DNA of 64,000 bases from Massilia alkalitolerans DSM 17462 (GTDB taxonomy: Bacteria > Pseudomonadota > Gammaproteobacteria > Burkholderiales > Burkholderiaceae_D): the NCBI RefSeq assembly GCF_000427785.1, contig NZ_ATYR01000009.1, forward strand, positions 1-64,000, in the 5' to 3' direction. Position 1 is the first letter of the stretch. Every line of letters starts with the position of its first letter. Both the position numbers and the translations under genes were made by a program. Shown piece by piece: positions 38,863 to 47,609 of the stretch. The notes below the pieces were generated by a model. It worked only from the letters and a program-made list of their open reading frames with translations. It had not been told where the DNA came from and did no database searches.

Positions 38863-40278
38863 TCATTGCTGATGCTTGTTGTAGTCGGTCTTGCCCCCTT
38901 TGGGCACGTAATGATACGTGCGAACCTTGTGCTGGATCTCGAAAGCTGGGTTATTGATCATCTTGATGATCTCGGCGCCGGCCAGCAGGGTCGGGCCGTA
39001 GCCGTGCAGCGCGTGCGCGCTGGTCGGGCGGTTGTAGTAATAGACCATGTCGCTGGCGAGCGTGGTCCCGACGCAGGTGCCTTCCACTTCACCCTTGGCG
39101 GTGATGCGGGTCGACAGGCCGACCCAGCCGGCCTGCGCGATCGAGCCGTAGGTGGTGGCCGGGATCCAGCCCTGGTTGACCGCGTGCGCGATCACGTAGG
39201 TGAACATGGCGCTGGCCGAGGTCTCGAGGTAGGAGTCGTTCCGGTCGATCATCTGGTGCCACAGGCCGGTGCCCGACTGCAGTTCGGCGATGCCCTTGAT
39301 CGCGGCGCGCAGCTGGTTCAGCACCGGCTGGTAACCCGGGTGGTCCTTCGGCAGCACGTCGAGCAGGTCGGACATGGCCAGCACCGCCCAGCCGTTGGCG
39401 CGCGCCCAGTAGAAGCGCGGCGCGTCCGGGTGGTTGGCGTGCCAGCCGTGGGTGTACAGGCCGTTCTGGGGGTTGAACAGGCGCTTGCTCATGCCCATCA
39501 CGTTGTTGACAGCGTCGTCGAAGTGCTTGCGATCGCCCGTCATGCGGCCCATCTCGGCCAGCAGCGGGATGCTCATGTACATGTCGTCGCCCCACAGCGA
39601 CACTTCCTGCGGGCGCTTGCGCGCCATGGTGCCGTCTTCCAGGCGGAACTGCTTGTTGACCACCCAGTCGCTGCAGGTGTCGATCATGGGCTTGAGGTCC
39701 GGGCCGACCTTGGCCACGCGCGCGCGGATCAGGGCGGCGCACATCGAGCCGGAATCGTCCAGCGAGTGCGGGGCGAGGAAGCGCGCGAAGCTGTTGGCCC
39801 GGTCGAGCTGGAACTTCTGTTCCTGGGCGCGGAAGTAGGGGAGGGTCTGGGAGAAGAACTGGAAGTGGCGCTGGCTCATCGCCGTGAAGCTCTTGTCGCC
39901 GGTCGCTTCGGCCGCCTTCAGGAGGCCCGAGTGGACCACGCCCATCTCGTACACCTGGATGCCGTAGTCGCCCGCGCTGGGTTCGAAGATGGCGTCGGCG
40001 TTCGGCGTCTTCAGGTCGGTGATCTGGTCGCCGGTCTTCCTGTTGATGATGCGGGTCGGCGTTGCCTGGTCCATGTAGCCGCGGATCGCCTTGAGCTGGG
40101 CCGTCACTTCGGCCACCACCGGCTTCTTGTACGGCACCGGATAGGTGCCTTCGGAGTGGTCCAGCAGGTTCTTGTTGTCGGTGTTGCGGTAGTGGCCACC
40201 CTGGGCCAGGGCGGGGCCGCAAGCGAGTGCGCAGCCAAGAACGGTGGCAAGCGAGGCTGCCAGAAGCGAGGTCTTCAT
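38863..40278 (-). CDS. Unsaturated rhamnogalacturonyl hydrolase (GH105/GH88-like), exported
   Basis: 471 residues with signal peptide (MKTSLLAASLATVLGCALAC, cleavage near ALAQ). An (alpha/alpha)6-barrel pattern: DRANSFARFLAPHSLDDSGSM (likely catalytic Asp), SLWGDDMYMSIPLLAEMGRMTGD, FYWARANGWAVLAMSDLLDVLP and GLWHQMIDRNDSYLETSASAMF. These enzymes hydrate the 4,5-unsaturated uronic acid left by pectate or rhamnogalacturonan lyases. First gene of its operon; its promoter region carries two copies of the locus operator and faces garD. Confidence 0.92.
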   Translation of the reverse strand: MKTSLLAASLATVLGCALACGPALAQGGHYRNTDNKNLLDHSEGTYPVPYKKPVVAEVTAQLKAIRGYMDQATPTRIINRKTGDQITDLKTPNADAIFEPSAGDYGIQVYEMGVVHSGLLKAAEATGDKSFTAMSQRHFQFFSQTLPYFRAQEQKFQLDRANSFARFLAPHSLDDSGSMCAALIRARVAKVGPDLKPMIDTCSDWVVNKQFRLEDGTMARKRPQEVSLWGDDMYMSIPLLAEMGRMTGDRKHFDDAVNNVMGMSKRLFNPQNGLYTHGWHANHPDAPRFYWARANGWAVLAMSDLLDVLPKDHPGYQPVLNQLRAAIKGIAELQSGTGLWHQMIDRNDSYLETSASAMFTYVIAHAVNQGWIPATTYGSIAQAGWVGLSTRITAKGEVEGTCVGTTLASDMVYYYNRPTSAHALHGYGPTLLAGAEIIKMINNPAFEIQHKVRTYHYVPKGGKTDYNKHQQ

Positions 40279-40337
40279 ATGTCTCCAGTCGGGCGGATTT
40301 GTCTGACTTATACGTCTAGCTACTATCTGACTACTTA

Positions 40338-40350
40338 TTGGTCAGGCCAT
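40338..40350. promoter_or_regulatory. Pectin-locus operator, copy 1 (GH105/garD divergent promoter)
   Basis: TTGGTCAGGCCAT, one mismatch from a perfect arm pair; its core is the same as the reverse of the site at 59997-60009. Sits in the shared promoter region. Confidence 0.7.
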
Positions 40351-40355
40351 TCTAA

Positions 40356-40370
40356 TTTGGTCCGACCAAA
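40356..40370. promoter_or_regulatory. Pectin-locus operator, copy 2 (perfect dyad)
   Basis: TTTGGTC-C-GACCAAA, a perfect 15-bp palindrome with the TGGTCNGACCA core used by FadR-type GntR regulators. Centre is 19 bp from copy 1, so both lie on the same DNA face or nearly so. Confidence 0.82.
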
Positions 40371-40446
40371 ATAGCAATGTGGACTAGCCACTGCCCGAAA
40401 TTGTATGGCATACTGAAAAAGAACCTACCGACCAAGGCATCACACC

Positions 40447-41988
40447 ATGAACACCCAAGTTCCGCGCACAATCCGCATGCAGGCCAGCGACAACGTCGCC
40501 ATCGTCGTCAACGACGGCGGACTGCCCGCGGGCACCGTTTTCCCGGACGGCCTGACGCTCGTCGAAGGGGTCCCGCAGGGGCACAAGGTGGCACTGGTGG
40601 ACTTTGCCGATGGCGACCCGGTCATCCGCTACGGCGTGATCATCGGCTATGCCAATGGCGCGATCGCGCGCGGCAGCTGGGTGTCGGAACGCGTGCTGCG
40701 CATGCCGGCCGCCCGCTCGCTCGACGACCTGCCGATCGGTACCCATGCGCGCCCGGTGACCGAAGCGCTCGAAGGCTATACCTTCGAGGGTTACCGCAAC
40801 AAGGACGGCTCGGTCGGCACCCGCAACATCATGGCGATCACCAGCACCGTGCAGTGCGTCTCGGGCGTGATCGACTACGCGGTCAAGCGCATCAAGGAAG
40901 AACTGCTGCCGCGTTACCCGAACGTCGAGGACGTGGTCGCGCTCGAGCACGTGTACGGCTGCGGCGTCGCGATCGACGCGCCGGGCGCCGACATCCCGAT
41001 CAAGACCATCCGCAACCTCTCCAAAAACCCGAACTTCGGCGACCACGTCATGGTCGTCAGCCTGGGCTGCGAGAAGCTGCCGCCGGCGCGCCTGTTCCCG
41101 GCCGGCTCGATCCCGATCGGCAATGCCGAACCCTCGGTGGTTACCCTGCAGGACCAGCAGCACGTCGGCTTCATGTCGATGATCGACAACCTGATGCAGA
41201 CCGCCGAGAAGCACCTGGCGCTGCTGAACGCGCGCCAGCGCGAGACCTGCCCGGCCTCCGACCTGGTGGTCGGCGTGCAGTGCGGCGGCAGCGACGCCTT
41301 CTCGGGCGTGACCGCCAACCCGGCCGTCGGTTTCGCCACCGACCTCATCGTGCGTGCCGGCGGCGCCGTGATGTTCTCCGAAGTCACCGAGGTGCGCGAC
41401 GGTATCGACCAGCTGACCGCGCGCGCCGCCACCCCGGAAGTGGCCCAGGCGATGGTGCGCGAGATGCAGTGGTACGACGATTACCTGGTGCGCGGCGGCG
41501 TCGACCGTAGCGCGAATACCACGCCCGGCAACAAGAAGGGCGGCCTGTCGAACATCGTGGAAAAGGCCATGGGCTCGATCGTCAAGTCGGGCACCACGGC
41601 GATCACCGGCGTGCTGTCGCCGGGCGAGAAGCTGCAGCAGAAGGGCCTGATCTACGCCGCCACCCCGGCCAGCGATTTCATCTGCGGCACCCTGCAGATG
41701 GCCGCCGGCATGAACGTGCACATCTTCACCACCGGCCGCGGCACCCCCTACGGCCTGGCGGCGGTCCCGGTGATCAAGGTGGCCACCCGCACCGAACTGG
41801 CGAACCGCTGGCACGACCTGATGGACGTGAACGCCGGGCGCATCGCCAGCGGAGAAGCTAGCATCGAGGACGTGGGCTGGGAGCTGTTCCGCCTGATCCT
41901 CGACGTGGCCAGCGGCCGCAAGACCTGGGCCGAACACTGGAAACTGCACAATGCGCTGGCGCTGTTCAATCCTGCGCCGGTGACCTGA
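40447..41988 (+). CDS. garD: Galactarate dehydratase (UxaA/GarD family)
   Basis: 513 residues, the length of GarD and of the two-domain UxaA family. N-terminal SAF-like domain ([16 protein letters not shown]), then [23 protein letters not shown], the Cys-containing [10 protein letters not shown] and SLGCEKLP blocks, and [18 protein letters not shown], which hold likely metal ligands. Assigned to galactarate rather than altronate because udh follows and kdgD is in the same locus: the product 5-keto-4-deoxyglucarate is the KdgD substrate. First gene of the plus-strand metabolic operon, divergent from GH105. Confidence 0.88.
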   Translation: MNTQVPRTIRMQASDNVAIVVNDGGLPAGTVFPDGLTLVEGVPQGHKVALVDFADGDPVIRYGVIIGYANGAIARGSWVSERVLRMPAARSLDDLPIGTHARPVTEALEGYTFEGYRNKDGSVGTRNIMAITSTVQCVSGVIDYAVKRIKEELLPRYPNVEDVVALEHVYGCGVAIDAPGADIPIKTIRNLSKNPNFGDHVMVVSLGCEKLPPARLFPAGSIPIGNAEPSVVTLQDQQHVGFMSMIDNLMQTAEKHLALLNARQRETCPASDLVVGVQCGGSDAFSGVTANPAVGFATDLIVRAGGAVMFSEVTEVRDGIDQLTARAATPEVAQAMVREMQWYDDYLVRGGVDRSANTTPGNKKGGLSNIVEKAMGSIVKSGTTAITGVLSPGEKLQQKGLIYAATPASDFICGTLQMAAGMNVHIFTTGRGTPYGLAAVPVIKVATRTELANRWHDLMDVNAGRIASGEASIEDVGWELFRLILDVASGRKTWAEHWKLHNALALFNPAPVT

Positions 41989-41998
41989 ACCAAATATT

Positions 41999-42029
41999 GT
42001 AGGGTGGTCGGCAGAGCCGACCACCCTAC
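41999..42029. repeat. Long perfect hairpin between garD and udh
   Basis: GTAGGGTGGTCGGC, loop AGA, GCCGACCACCCTAC: a 14-bp perfect stem with no U-tract. It resembles dispersed intergenic palindromes rather than a terminator. It also contains TGGTC and GACCA arms, but with wider spacing than in the operators. Confidence 0.7.
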
Positions 42030-42048
42030 GAGACCAAGGAGTCGAATA

Positions 42049-42867
42049 ATGACCGAAGCTGTAAAAGGCAAACCCTTCAAACGCATCCTGCTGACCGGCG
42101 CCGCCGGCGGCCTCGGCAAGGTGCTGCGTGACCGTATCAAGCCCTGGGCCGAGGTCGTGCGCTTGTCCGACGTCGCCGACATGGGCGAGGCGCGCGAAGG
42201 CGAAGAGATCGTCCAGTGCGACCTGGCCGACAAGGAAGCGGTGCTGAAACTGCTGGAAGGCGTGGACGCCGTGCTGCACTTCGGCGGCATCTCCACCGAG
42301 AAGCCCTTCGAGCCGATCATGCAGGCCAACATCCTTGGCGTGGCCAATTTGTATGAAGCCCTGCACAAAGCCGGCACCAAGCGCGTGATCTTCGCCAGCT
42401 CGAACCACGCGATCGGCTACCACCACGTCAACACCGTGCTGGATGCGGACTCGCCGACCCGCCCGGACAGCTACTACGGCCTGTCGAAGGTCTTCGGCGA
42501 GCAGATCGCGCGCTACTACTTCGACCGCTTCGGCATCGAGACCGTCTGCATCCGCATCGGTTCGAGCTTCCCGGAGCCGGCCAACAAGCGCATGATGAGC
42601 ACCTGGTTCTCCTACGACGACCTGACCGAGATGCTGCGCTGCGCGCTGTTCGCGCCGCGCGTCGGCCACACCATCGTCTACGGCATGTCGGACAACGACA
42701 GCGTCTGGTGGGACAACCGCCTGGCCTCGCACCTGGGCTACAAGCCGAAGGACAGCTCGTCGAAGTTCGCCCACCTGTTCCCGGACACCTCCCAGTTCCC
42801 GGCCAAGGACGACGTCACCACCATGTACCAGGGCGGCAAGTTCCTGCTCGACGGCCCGCAATACTGA
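42049..42867 (+). CDS. udh: Uronate dehydrogenase
   Basis: 272 residues, SDR fold. NAD loop LTGAAGGLG (about 15-23), VLHFGGIST, FASSNHAIGY, catalytic YGLSK (Tyr143, Lys147), RIGSSFPEP, the VWWDNRLASHLGY block and YQGG near the C terminus. These match known bacterial Udh proteins closely. Oxidises D-galacturonate (and glucuronate) with NAD to the aldarolactone. AAGGAGTCG precedes ATG 42049. Mutarotase gene follows after three bases. Confidence 0.93.
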   Translation: MTEAVKGKPFKRILLTGAAGGLGKVLRDRIKPWAEVVRLSDVADMGEAREGEEIVQCDLADKEAVLKLLEGVDAVLHFGGISTEKPFEPIMQANILGVANLYEALHKAGTKRVIFASSNHAIGYHHVNTVLDADSPTRPDSYYGLSKVFGEQIARYYFDRFGIETVCIRIGSSFPEPANKRMMSTWFSYDDLTEMLRCALFAPRVGHTIVYGMSDNDSVWWDNRLASHLGYKPKDSSSKFAHLFPDTSQFPAKDDVTTMYQGGKFLLDGPQY

Positions 42868-42870
42868 TCC

Positions 42871-43758
42871 GTGACGAGAGCCGTGCTGGAACGCCTCACG
42901 CTGCGTAACGACCGCCTGCTGGCCGAGATTGTTCCGCAGATCGGTGGCGGCCTGGCGCGGCTGGACTGGCTGGATGGCTACCAGGCGCAGCCCCTGCTGC
43001 GCGGCTTGCCGCCGGACGCGACGGACACGCCGCTGCCCGGGCAGCTGGCCTGCTTCCCGCTGCTGCCCTGGTCGAACCGGATGGCGCCCTCGGGCTTTGC
43101 CTTCGAAGGCCTGCGCCACGTGCCCGCGCCGAACCGGGCCGGGGAGCCTTGCCCGATCCACGGCGACGGCTGGCAGCAGCCCTGGCGCGTCGCCGCCCAC
43201 CATGATACCTCCCTGACTTTAAGCCTGGACCGCTGGGACGCGGCGCCCTTCGCCTATACGGCCGAGCTGCACTACATCCTGGACAAGGATGCGCTGGTCG
43301 TGGAGCTCAGCGTGCGCAATGCGGGCCGCAGCGCGCTGCCCTTCGGGATCGGCCTGCATCCGTGGATGCCGGATCCCCAGGGCGCCCGGCTGGAAGCCGG
43401 CGCCAACAGCGTCTGGATGGCCGGCCCCGACAAGCTGCCGCTGATGCGCCAGGACATTCCGCCCGAGTGGCGCTTCGCCAGCCCCGCGCCTTTGCCGCAG
43501 GACGGCGTCGACAATGTATTCGAAGGCTGGCACGGCGCCGCCCGTATCACCTGGCCGCAACGCGGCCTTGCACTGGAGGTACAGGCCGACATGGATTACT
43601 TCATCCTCTACGTTCCGCCGGGACGCGATTTCTTCTGCTTCGAGCCGGTGGACCACCCGATCAACGCGCACAACCTGCCTGGCTATCCGGGTCTGACGGT
43701 GCTGGCGCCGGGCGCGAGCTTGCGGCGCCGCTGCGTGTTCCGGGGAGCGGCGCTGTGA
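42871..43758 (+). CDS. Aldose 1-epimerase (mutarotase) family protein
   Basis: 295 residues from GTG 42871. Galactose-mutarotase-like fold: LLPWSNRMAPSGF (Asn-Arg), HGDGWQQPW (catalytic-type His), GIGLHPWMP (second His) and late DNVFEGW. Interconverts sugar anomers; in this place it would supply the cyclic uronate form that Udh uses, or act on related sugars from pectin side chains. Its stop overlaps the GTG start of the esterase-GH43 gene. Confidence 0.87.
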   Translation: MTRAVLERLTLRNDRLLAEIVPQIGGGLARLDWLDGYQAQPLLRGLPPDATDTPLPGQLACFPLLPWSNRMAPSGFAFEGLRHVPAPNRAGEPCPIHGDGWQQPWRVAAHHDTSLTLSLDRWDAAPFAYTAELHYILDKDALVVELSVRNAGRSALPFGIGLHPWMPDPQGARLEAGANSVWMAGPDKLPLMRQDIPPEWRFASPAPLPQDGVDNVFEGWHGAARITWPQRGLALEVQADMDYFILYVPPGRDFFCFEPVDHPINAHNLPGYPGLTVLAPGASLRRRCVFRGAAL

Positions 43759-46190
43759 GGCGAGTTTCTTTCGGCCTGCTGCTGGCACTGACGGTCACTG
43801 CGGCCCTCTCCCAGGCGCCGTACAACGCCGATACCACCTACCGCAAGCTGGTGCGCGACTATCCCGACATCCGCATCGCCAGCGCCGAGGCGCCGGCCCC
43901 GGTCCAGGTGCGCAAGGACCTCGAGTATGCGCGGCGCGGCGACCTGTCCTTGGGGCTCGACCTCTACCTGCCCGGTCCGGGCGGCAAGCCGGCGCCACTG
44001 GTGATCCTGGTCCACGGCGGCGGCTGGGGCACCGGGGAGCGGAGCAACATGGCGCCGCTGGCGGCGCGTCTTGCCGCACGCGGCTACGCGGCCGCCACCG
44101 TCAGCTACCGTTTGTCCGGACAGGCGCGCTACCCGGCCGCGATCGAGGACGTGAAGGAAGCGCTGCGCTGGCTGCGCAAGGGCGCGGGCAGCCATGGCAT
44201 CGACCCGGCCAGGGTTGCGATTGCCGGCGGCTCGGCCGGCGGCCAGATCGCCTCGCTGGTGGGCATGCTCGAGCCGCAAGCCATCCGTGCGGTGGTCAAC
44301 ATCGACGGCCTGTCCGATTTCACCTCGGAGGAAGCGCGCAGGCACGAAGACGACCCGAAGAAGAATCCTTCCGCCGCCGGCGCCTGGTTCGGCGGCCGCT
44401 ACGCCGAGAAGGAAGCGCTGTGGCGCGAGGCTTCGCCGATCAATCACGTAGGCAAGAACAGCCCGCCCGTGCTCTTCATCACCAGCGGCGTGCCGCGCTT
44501 CTCGGTGGGACGCGAGGCGATGGCGGCCAAACTGGCCTCGCACGGCATCCACTCGGATACCGTGGCGCTGGCCGGCACCCCGCATTCGTTCTGGCTGTTC
44601 GATCCCTGGGTGTCGCCGACCGTCGACGCCATGGCGGCATTCCTCGAGCGCGTGCTCGGCCCCGTGCCTGCACGCGCGCCGTGGTCGCCCGACCTCGGCG
44701 ACGGCCGCTACCGCAACCCGATCCTGCATGCCGATTATTCCGACCCGGACGCGATCCGCGTGGGCGACACTTACTACATGGTGTCCTCGAGTTTCGCCAA
44801 CGCCCCCGGCCTGCCGCTGCTGGTCTCGAAAGACATGGTCAACTGGGAGCTGCAGGGCCATGCGCTGCCCCACTTGGTGCCGGGCGCGCAGTTCGCCGCG
44901 CCCCAGCACGGCAAGGGCGTGTGGGCCCCGTCCCTGCGCCACCACGACGGCAAGTTCTGGATCTTCTATCCCGACCCCGACAACGGGATCTACGTCACCA
45001 CCGCGAAAGACTTCAAGGGTCCCTGGAGCACCCCGCACCTGCTCCTGCCCGGCAAGGGCATCATCGACCCGGCCCCGCTGTGGGACGAGGACGGCAAGGC
45101 TTACCTGATCCACGCCTGGGCCAAGAGCCGGGCCGGCTTCAACAACGTGCTCACGCTGCGCAAGATGGACCCAAGCGGCCGCAGCCTGCTCGACAGCGAA
45201 GGCAAGGTGGTCATCGACGGCGACAAGCTGCCCGGCTACCGCACGCTGGAAGGACCGAAGCTGTACAAGGCGAACGGTTATTACTACGTGTTCGCACCCG
45301 CGGGCGGCGTCGAGCATGGCTGGCAGTCGGTGTTCCGCTCGCGCAGCATCGAGGGCCCCTACGAGTCGCGCATCGTGATGGAGCAGGGCGCGACAAGCAT
45401 CAACGGACCGCACCAGGGCGCCTGGGTCAGGACGCCGCAGGGCAGCGACTGGTTCTTCCACTTCCAGGACAAGCGCGCCTATGGGCGTGTGGTGCACCTG
45501 CAGCCGATGCGCTGGAACGACGGCTGGCCCGTGATCGGCGAGCCGTCAAGCAAGCCGGGCGTGGGCCAGCCGGTGACCGAACATGCCAAGCCGCTTGCCG
45601 GCAGCTTTGCGCAGCAGGTGCCGGCAACGAGCGATGAATTCGATGGCAGGGCCCTGGGCCCGCAGTGGCAGTGGGCAGCCAACCCGGATTCGCGCTGGTA
45701 TGCGCTCGACGCTAGGGCAGGCCAGCTGCGCCTGTTCGCGCAGCCGGAGTTGCCGGTGCGCTCGCTGCCCTCGGTGCTGACCCAGAAGTTCCCGGCGCCC
45801 ACCTTCGGCGTCACCGCCAAGGTCGACCTGCGGGCGCAGCGCGACGGCGACCAGGTCGGCCTCGGCACGATGGGCCTGGCCAGCCACTGGTTCGGCCTGC
45901 GCCGCGTCGCGGGCAAGCCGCGCATGGTGCTGGTGCGCTGCGGGCAGGACAACAAGTGCAGCGAGGAGCTGGGCGCGGAACTGCCGGGCTTCGCGGCCCA
46001 CCTGCGCATGCACGTAACGGCCGGCGCCCGCGTCGCCTTCTGGTACAGCGCGGACGGCCTGCGCTACACGCAGCTCGGTGCGCCATTCGACGCCACCATG
46101 GGCCGCTGGGTCGGGACGCAGGTCGGCCTGTTCGCCACCGGGGCGGCGGGCAGCCACGCGGACGTGGACTACCTGCGCATGACGCCTTGA
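43755..46190 (+). CDS. Fusion of acyl esterase and GH43 glycosidase with C-terminal beta-sandwich, exported
   Basis: 811 residues from GTG 43755 (GGGAG upstream, GTGA overlap with the mutarotase stop). Signal peptide about 1-20. Residues about 50-300: alpha/beta hydrolase of the BD-FAE type with HGGGW (87-91), GGSAGG (Ser160) and GTPHSFW (His about 276). Residues about 315-605: GH43 five-bladed propeller starting NPILHADYSDPDAIRVGDTY (base Asp about 330) with the late EGPKLYKANGYYYVFAP. Residues about 620-811: GH43 C2-type concanavalin-like domain. Expected to remove acyl groups and arabinose or xylose from pectin or xylan side chains. One continuous frame with no stop between domains. Confidence 0.88.
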   Translation: MRRVSFGLLLALTVTAALSQAPYNADTTYRKLVRDYPDIRIASAEAPAPVQVRKDLEYARRGDLSLGLDLYLPGPGGKPAPLVILVHGGGWGTGERSNMAPLAARLAARGYAAATVSYRLSGQARYPAAIEDVKEALRWLRKGAGSHGIDPARVAIAGGSAGGQIASLVGMLEPQAIRAVVNIDGLSDFTSEEARRHEDDPKKNPSAAGAWFGGRYAEKEALWREASPINHVGKNSPPVLFITSGVPRFSVGREAMAAKLASHGIHSDTVALAGTPHSFWLFDPWVSPTVDAMAAFLERVLGPVPARAPWSPDLGDGRYRNPILHADYSDPDAIRVGDTYYMVSSSFANAPGLPLLVSKDMVNWELQGHALPHLVPGAQFAAPQHGKGVWAPSLRHHDGKFWIFYPDPDNGIYVTTAKDFKGPWSTPHLLLPGKGIIDPAPLWDEDGKAYLIHAWAKSRAGFNNVLTLRKMDPSGRSLLDSEGKVVIDGDKLPGYRTLEGPKLYKANGYYYVFAPAGGVEHGWQSVFRSRSIEGPYESRIVMEQGATSINGPHQGAWVRTPQGSDWFFHFQDKRAYGRVVHLQPMRWNDGWPVIGEPSSKPGVGQPVTEHAKPLAGSFAQQVPATSDEFDGRALGPQWQWAANPDSRWYALDARAGQLRLFAQPELPVRSLPSVLTQKFPAPTFGVTAKVDLRAQRDGDQVGLGTMGLASHWFGLRRVAGKPRMVLVRCGQDNKCSEELGAELPGFAAHLRMHVTAGARVAFWYSADGLRYTQLGAPFDATMGRWVGTQVGLFATGAAGSHADVDYLRMTP

Positions 46191-46247
46191 TGCCGCTTTC
46201 GGGGTGATAGTATTGCCGGACTTTCGTTCTTGAAGACTGGAGACGTC

Positions 46248-46625
46248 ATGGCCCTCGACCCGCAGCAGACCTATGTCCACCTGGCCGACGATGGCCTGGC
46301 GCGCAGCGTGCCAGGCGAGTCTTTCTGGCAGCTGCCGCCAGCTGAACTCGATGCCTTCGGCAAGGGCTGGCTGATCAGCGAATTCTCGTTCACGCAAGAT
46401 TGGCCGAACTGGGAAATGCATCCGCACGGCGACGAATTCGTGTACCTGCTGGCAGGCAGTGTCGAGCTGCTGCTCGAACGCGACAGTGGGGTAGAGACGA
46501 TCATGCTCGAGGGCAGCGGCGCCGTCGTGGTGCCGCGCGGTGTCTGGCATACTGCCCGGGTACGCCAGCCGAGCCGCATGCTGCACGTCACACGCGGCGA
46601 AGGGACCGAGAGCCGGCCGGCCTGA
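46248..46625 (+). CDS. Cupin-domain protein
   Basis: 125 residues from ATG 46248, with GGAG seven bases upstream. Single cupin barrel: WEMHPHGDEFVYLLAGSVELLLE gives the metal-binding His-x-His-x4-Glu pattern, and VPRGVWHTARV supplies the second motif. No signal peptide. Substrate unknown. It lies 57 bp after the esterase-GH43 gene and could be the last gene of that operon or independent. Confidence 0.85.
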   Translation: MALDPQQTYVHLADDGLARSVPGESFWQLPPAELDAFGKGWLISEFSFTQDWPNWEMHPHGDEFVYLLAGSVELLLERDSGVETIMLEGSGAVVVPRGVWHTARVRQPSRMLHVTRGEGTESRPA

Positions 46626-46682
46626 TCGACACGATACTTCCTCTACAATGTGCGCGACCATCATCATCCACTTGTCTTGCAT

Positions 46683-47156
46683 ATGAACCCAGCTCGGCAC
46701 ATCTTCTCGACGCTGTTGGCCATGGCGCCACTGTTGGCCATGCCGCCTGCCATGGCCGCGACAGCCCCGAATCCGTCGGCGGACGCCGCGATCCGGGCGC
46801 TGGCCGACCAGGCCGTGCGCGAGATCGTGCGCAAGGATATGGCGGCGGTGTACGCCGCCACGTCGCCCAAGCTCAAGGCGGCCTATTCGCGGGAAGTACT
46901 GATCGGGGCGCTGGAGACCATGCAGAAGGGTTTCGGGAACATCAAGGAGTACCGTTATCACAACACGGAACACGGCGTGCGTGGGGTGAAGGACGAATGG
47001 ATCCGTACCGTCAGCTACCGCTACCATGTCAAGACCGACAGGTTCGACGAGGGCACTTACCTCAGGGTCGAGGTGACGAAGGAGCAGGGCCGGTATTACA
47101 TCGCCGGCTGTGGCATGGAGCGGGTGCTGCTGAGGATCCCAGGTCCGAAGAAGTGA
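46683..47156 (+). CDS. Hypothetical secreted protein
   Basis: 157 residues from ATG 46683 with signal peptide (ends near PAMAA). The mature part begins with a helix (AAIRALADQAVREIVRKDMAAVYAATSP), followed by beta-type segments EYRYHNTEHGVRG, TYLRVEVTKEQGRYYI; this looks like a small NTF2/cystatin-like fold, but I cannot name the family. One or two cysteines (in AGCGME). Function unknown. Confidence 0.7.
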   Translation: MNPARHIFSTLLAMAPLLAMPPAMAATAPNPSADAAIRALADQAVREIVRKDMAAVYAATSPKLKAAYSREVLIGALETMQKGFGNIKEYRYHNTEHGVRGVKDEWIRTVSYRYHVKTDRFDEGTYLRVEVTKEQGRYYIAGCGMERVLLRIPGPKK

Positions 47157-47248
47157 CAATCCGCAGCTGTGAAGGCAGGCCGCGGCATCGGCTTGCTTTC
47201 GAGCTGCTACACTCGCAGCTCTTTTCCGTATCAATTCTTGAGCAGAAC

Positions 47249-47605
47249 ATGAAGAGCAGTTCGAACAGCGGTCTCGTCTATTCCACCGAGAGCGGCCGCA
47301 TGTGCCCCGCATGCCGCAAGCCCGTCTCGGCTTGCGAGTGCAAGGCCCGGGCCGCGGTCAAGGGCGACGGCGTGGTGCGCGTCTCCTTGCAAACCAAGGG
47401 CCGGGGCGGCAAGAGCGTGACCATCGTCAAGGGCCTCGCGCTCGATGCCGCTGAACTGGCCCAGCTGGGCAAGCAGCTGCGCACGGCATGCGGTTCCGGC
47501 GGCACCGTGAAGGATGGGGTGATCGAAGTGCAGGGCGAGCACTGCGAGCTGATCATGGAAACGCTCAGGAAGCTCGGGCACCAGCCGAAGCGGGCCGGCG
47601 GCTGA
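47249..47605 (+). CDS. yciH: Translation initiation factor SUI1-type protein YciH
   Basis: 118 residues from ATG 47249. N-terminal cysteine cluster CPACRKPVSACEC, then the SUI1/eIF1 domain: GDGVVRVSLQTKGRGGKSVTIVKGL, CGSGGTVKDGVIEVQGEHCELI. YciH proteins act at translation initiation as eIF1-like discriminators in bacteria. Ends close to the convergent YdcF-type gene. Confidence 0.92.
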   Translation: MKSSSNSGLVYSTESGRMCPACRKPVSACECKARAAVKGDGVVRVSLQTKGRGGKSVTIVKGLALDAAELAQLGKQLRTACGSGGTVKDGVIEVQGEHCELIMETLRKLGHQPKRAGG

Positions 47606-47609
47606 GCGC

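Noticed and set aside
40379..40390. A further operator copy TGGACTAGCCA near garD
   Set aside because: Only the outer TGG and CCA agree with the motif; too weak to count beside the two good copies next to it.
41999..42029. Terminator between garD and udh
   Set aside because: Strong stem but no U-tract, and the genes on both sides act in successive steps of one pathway, so I list it as a repeat.
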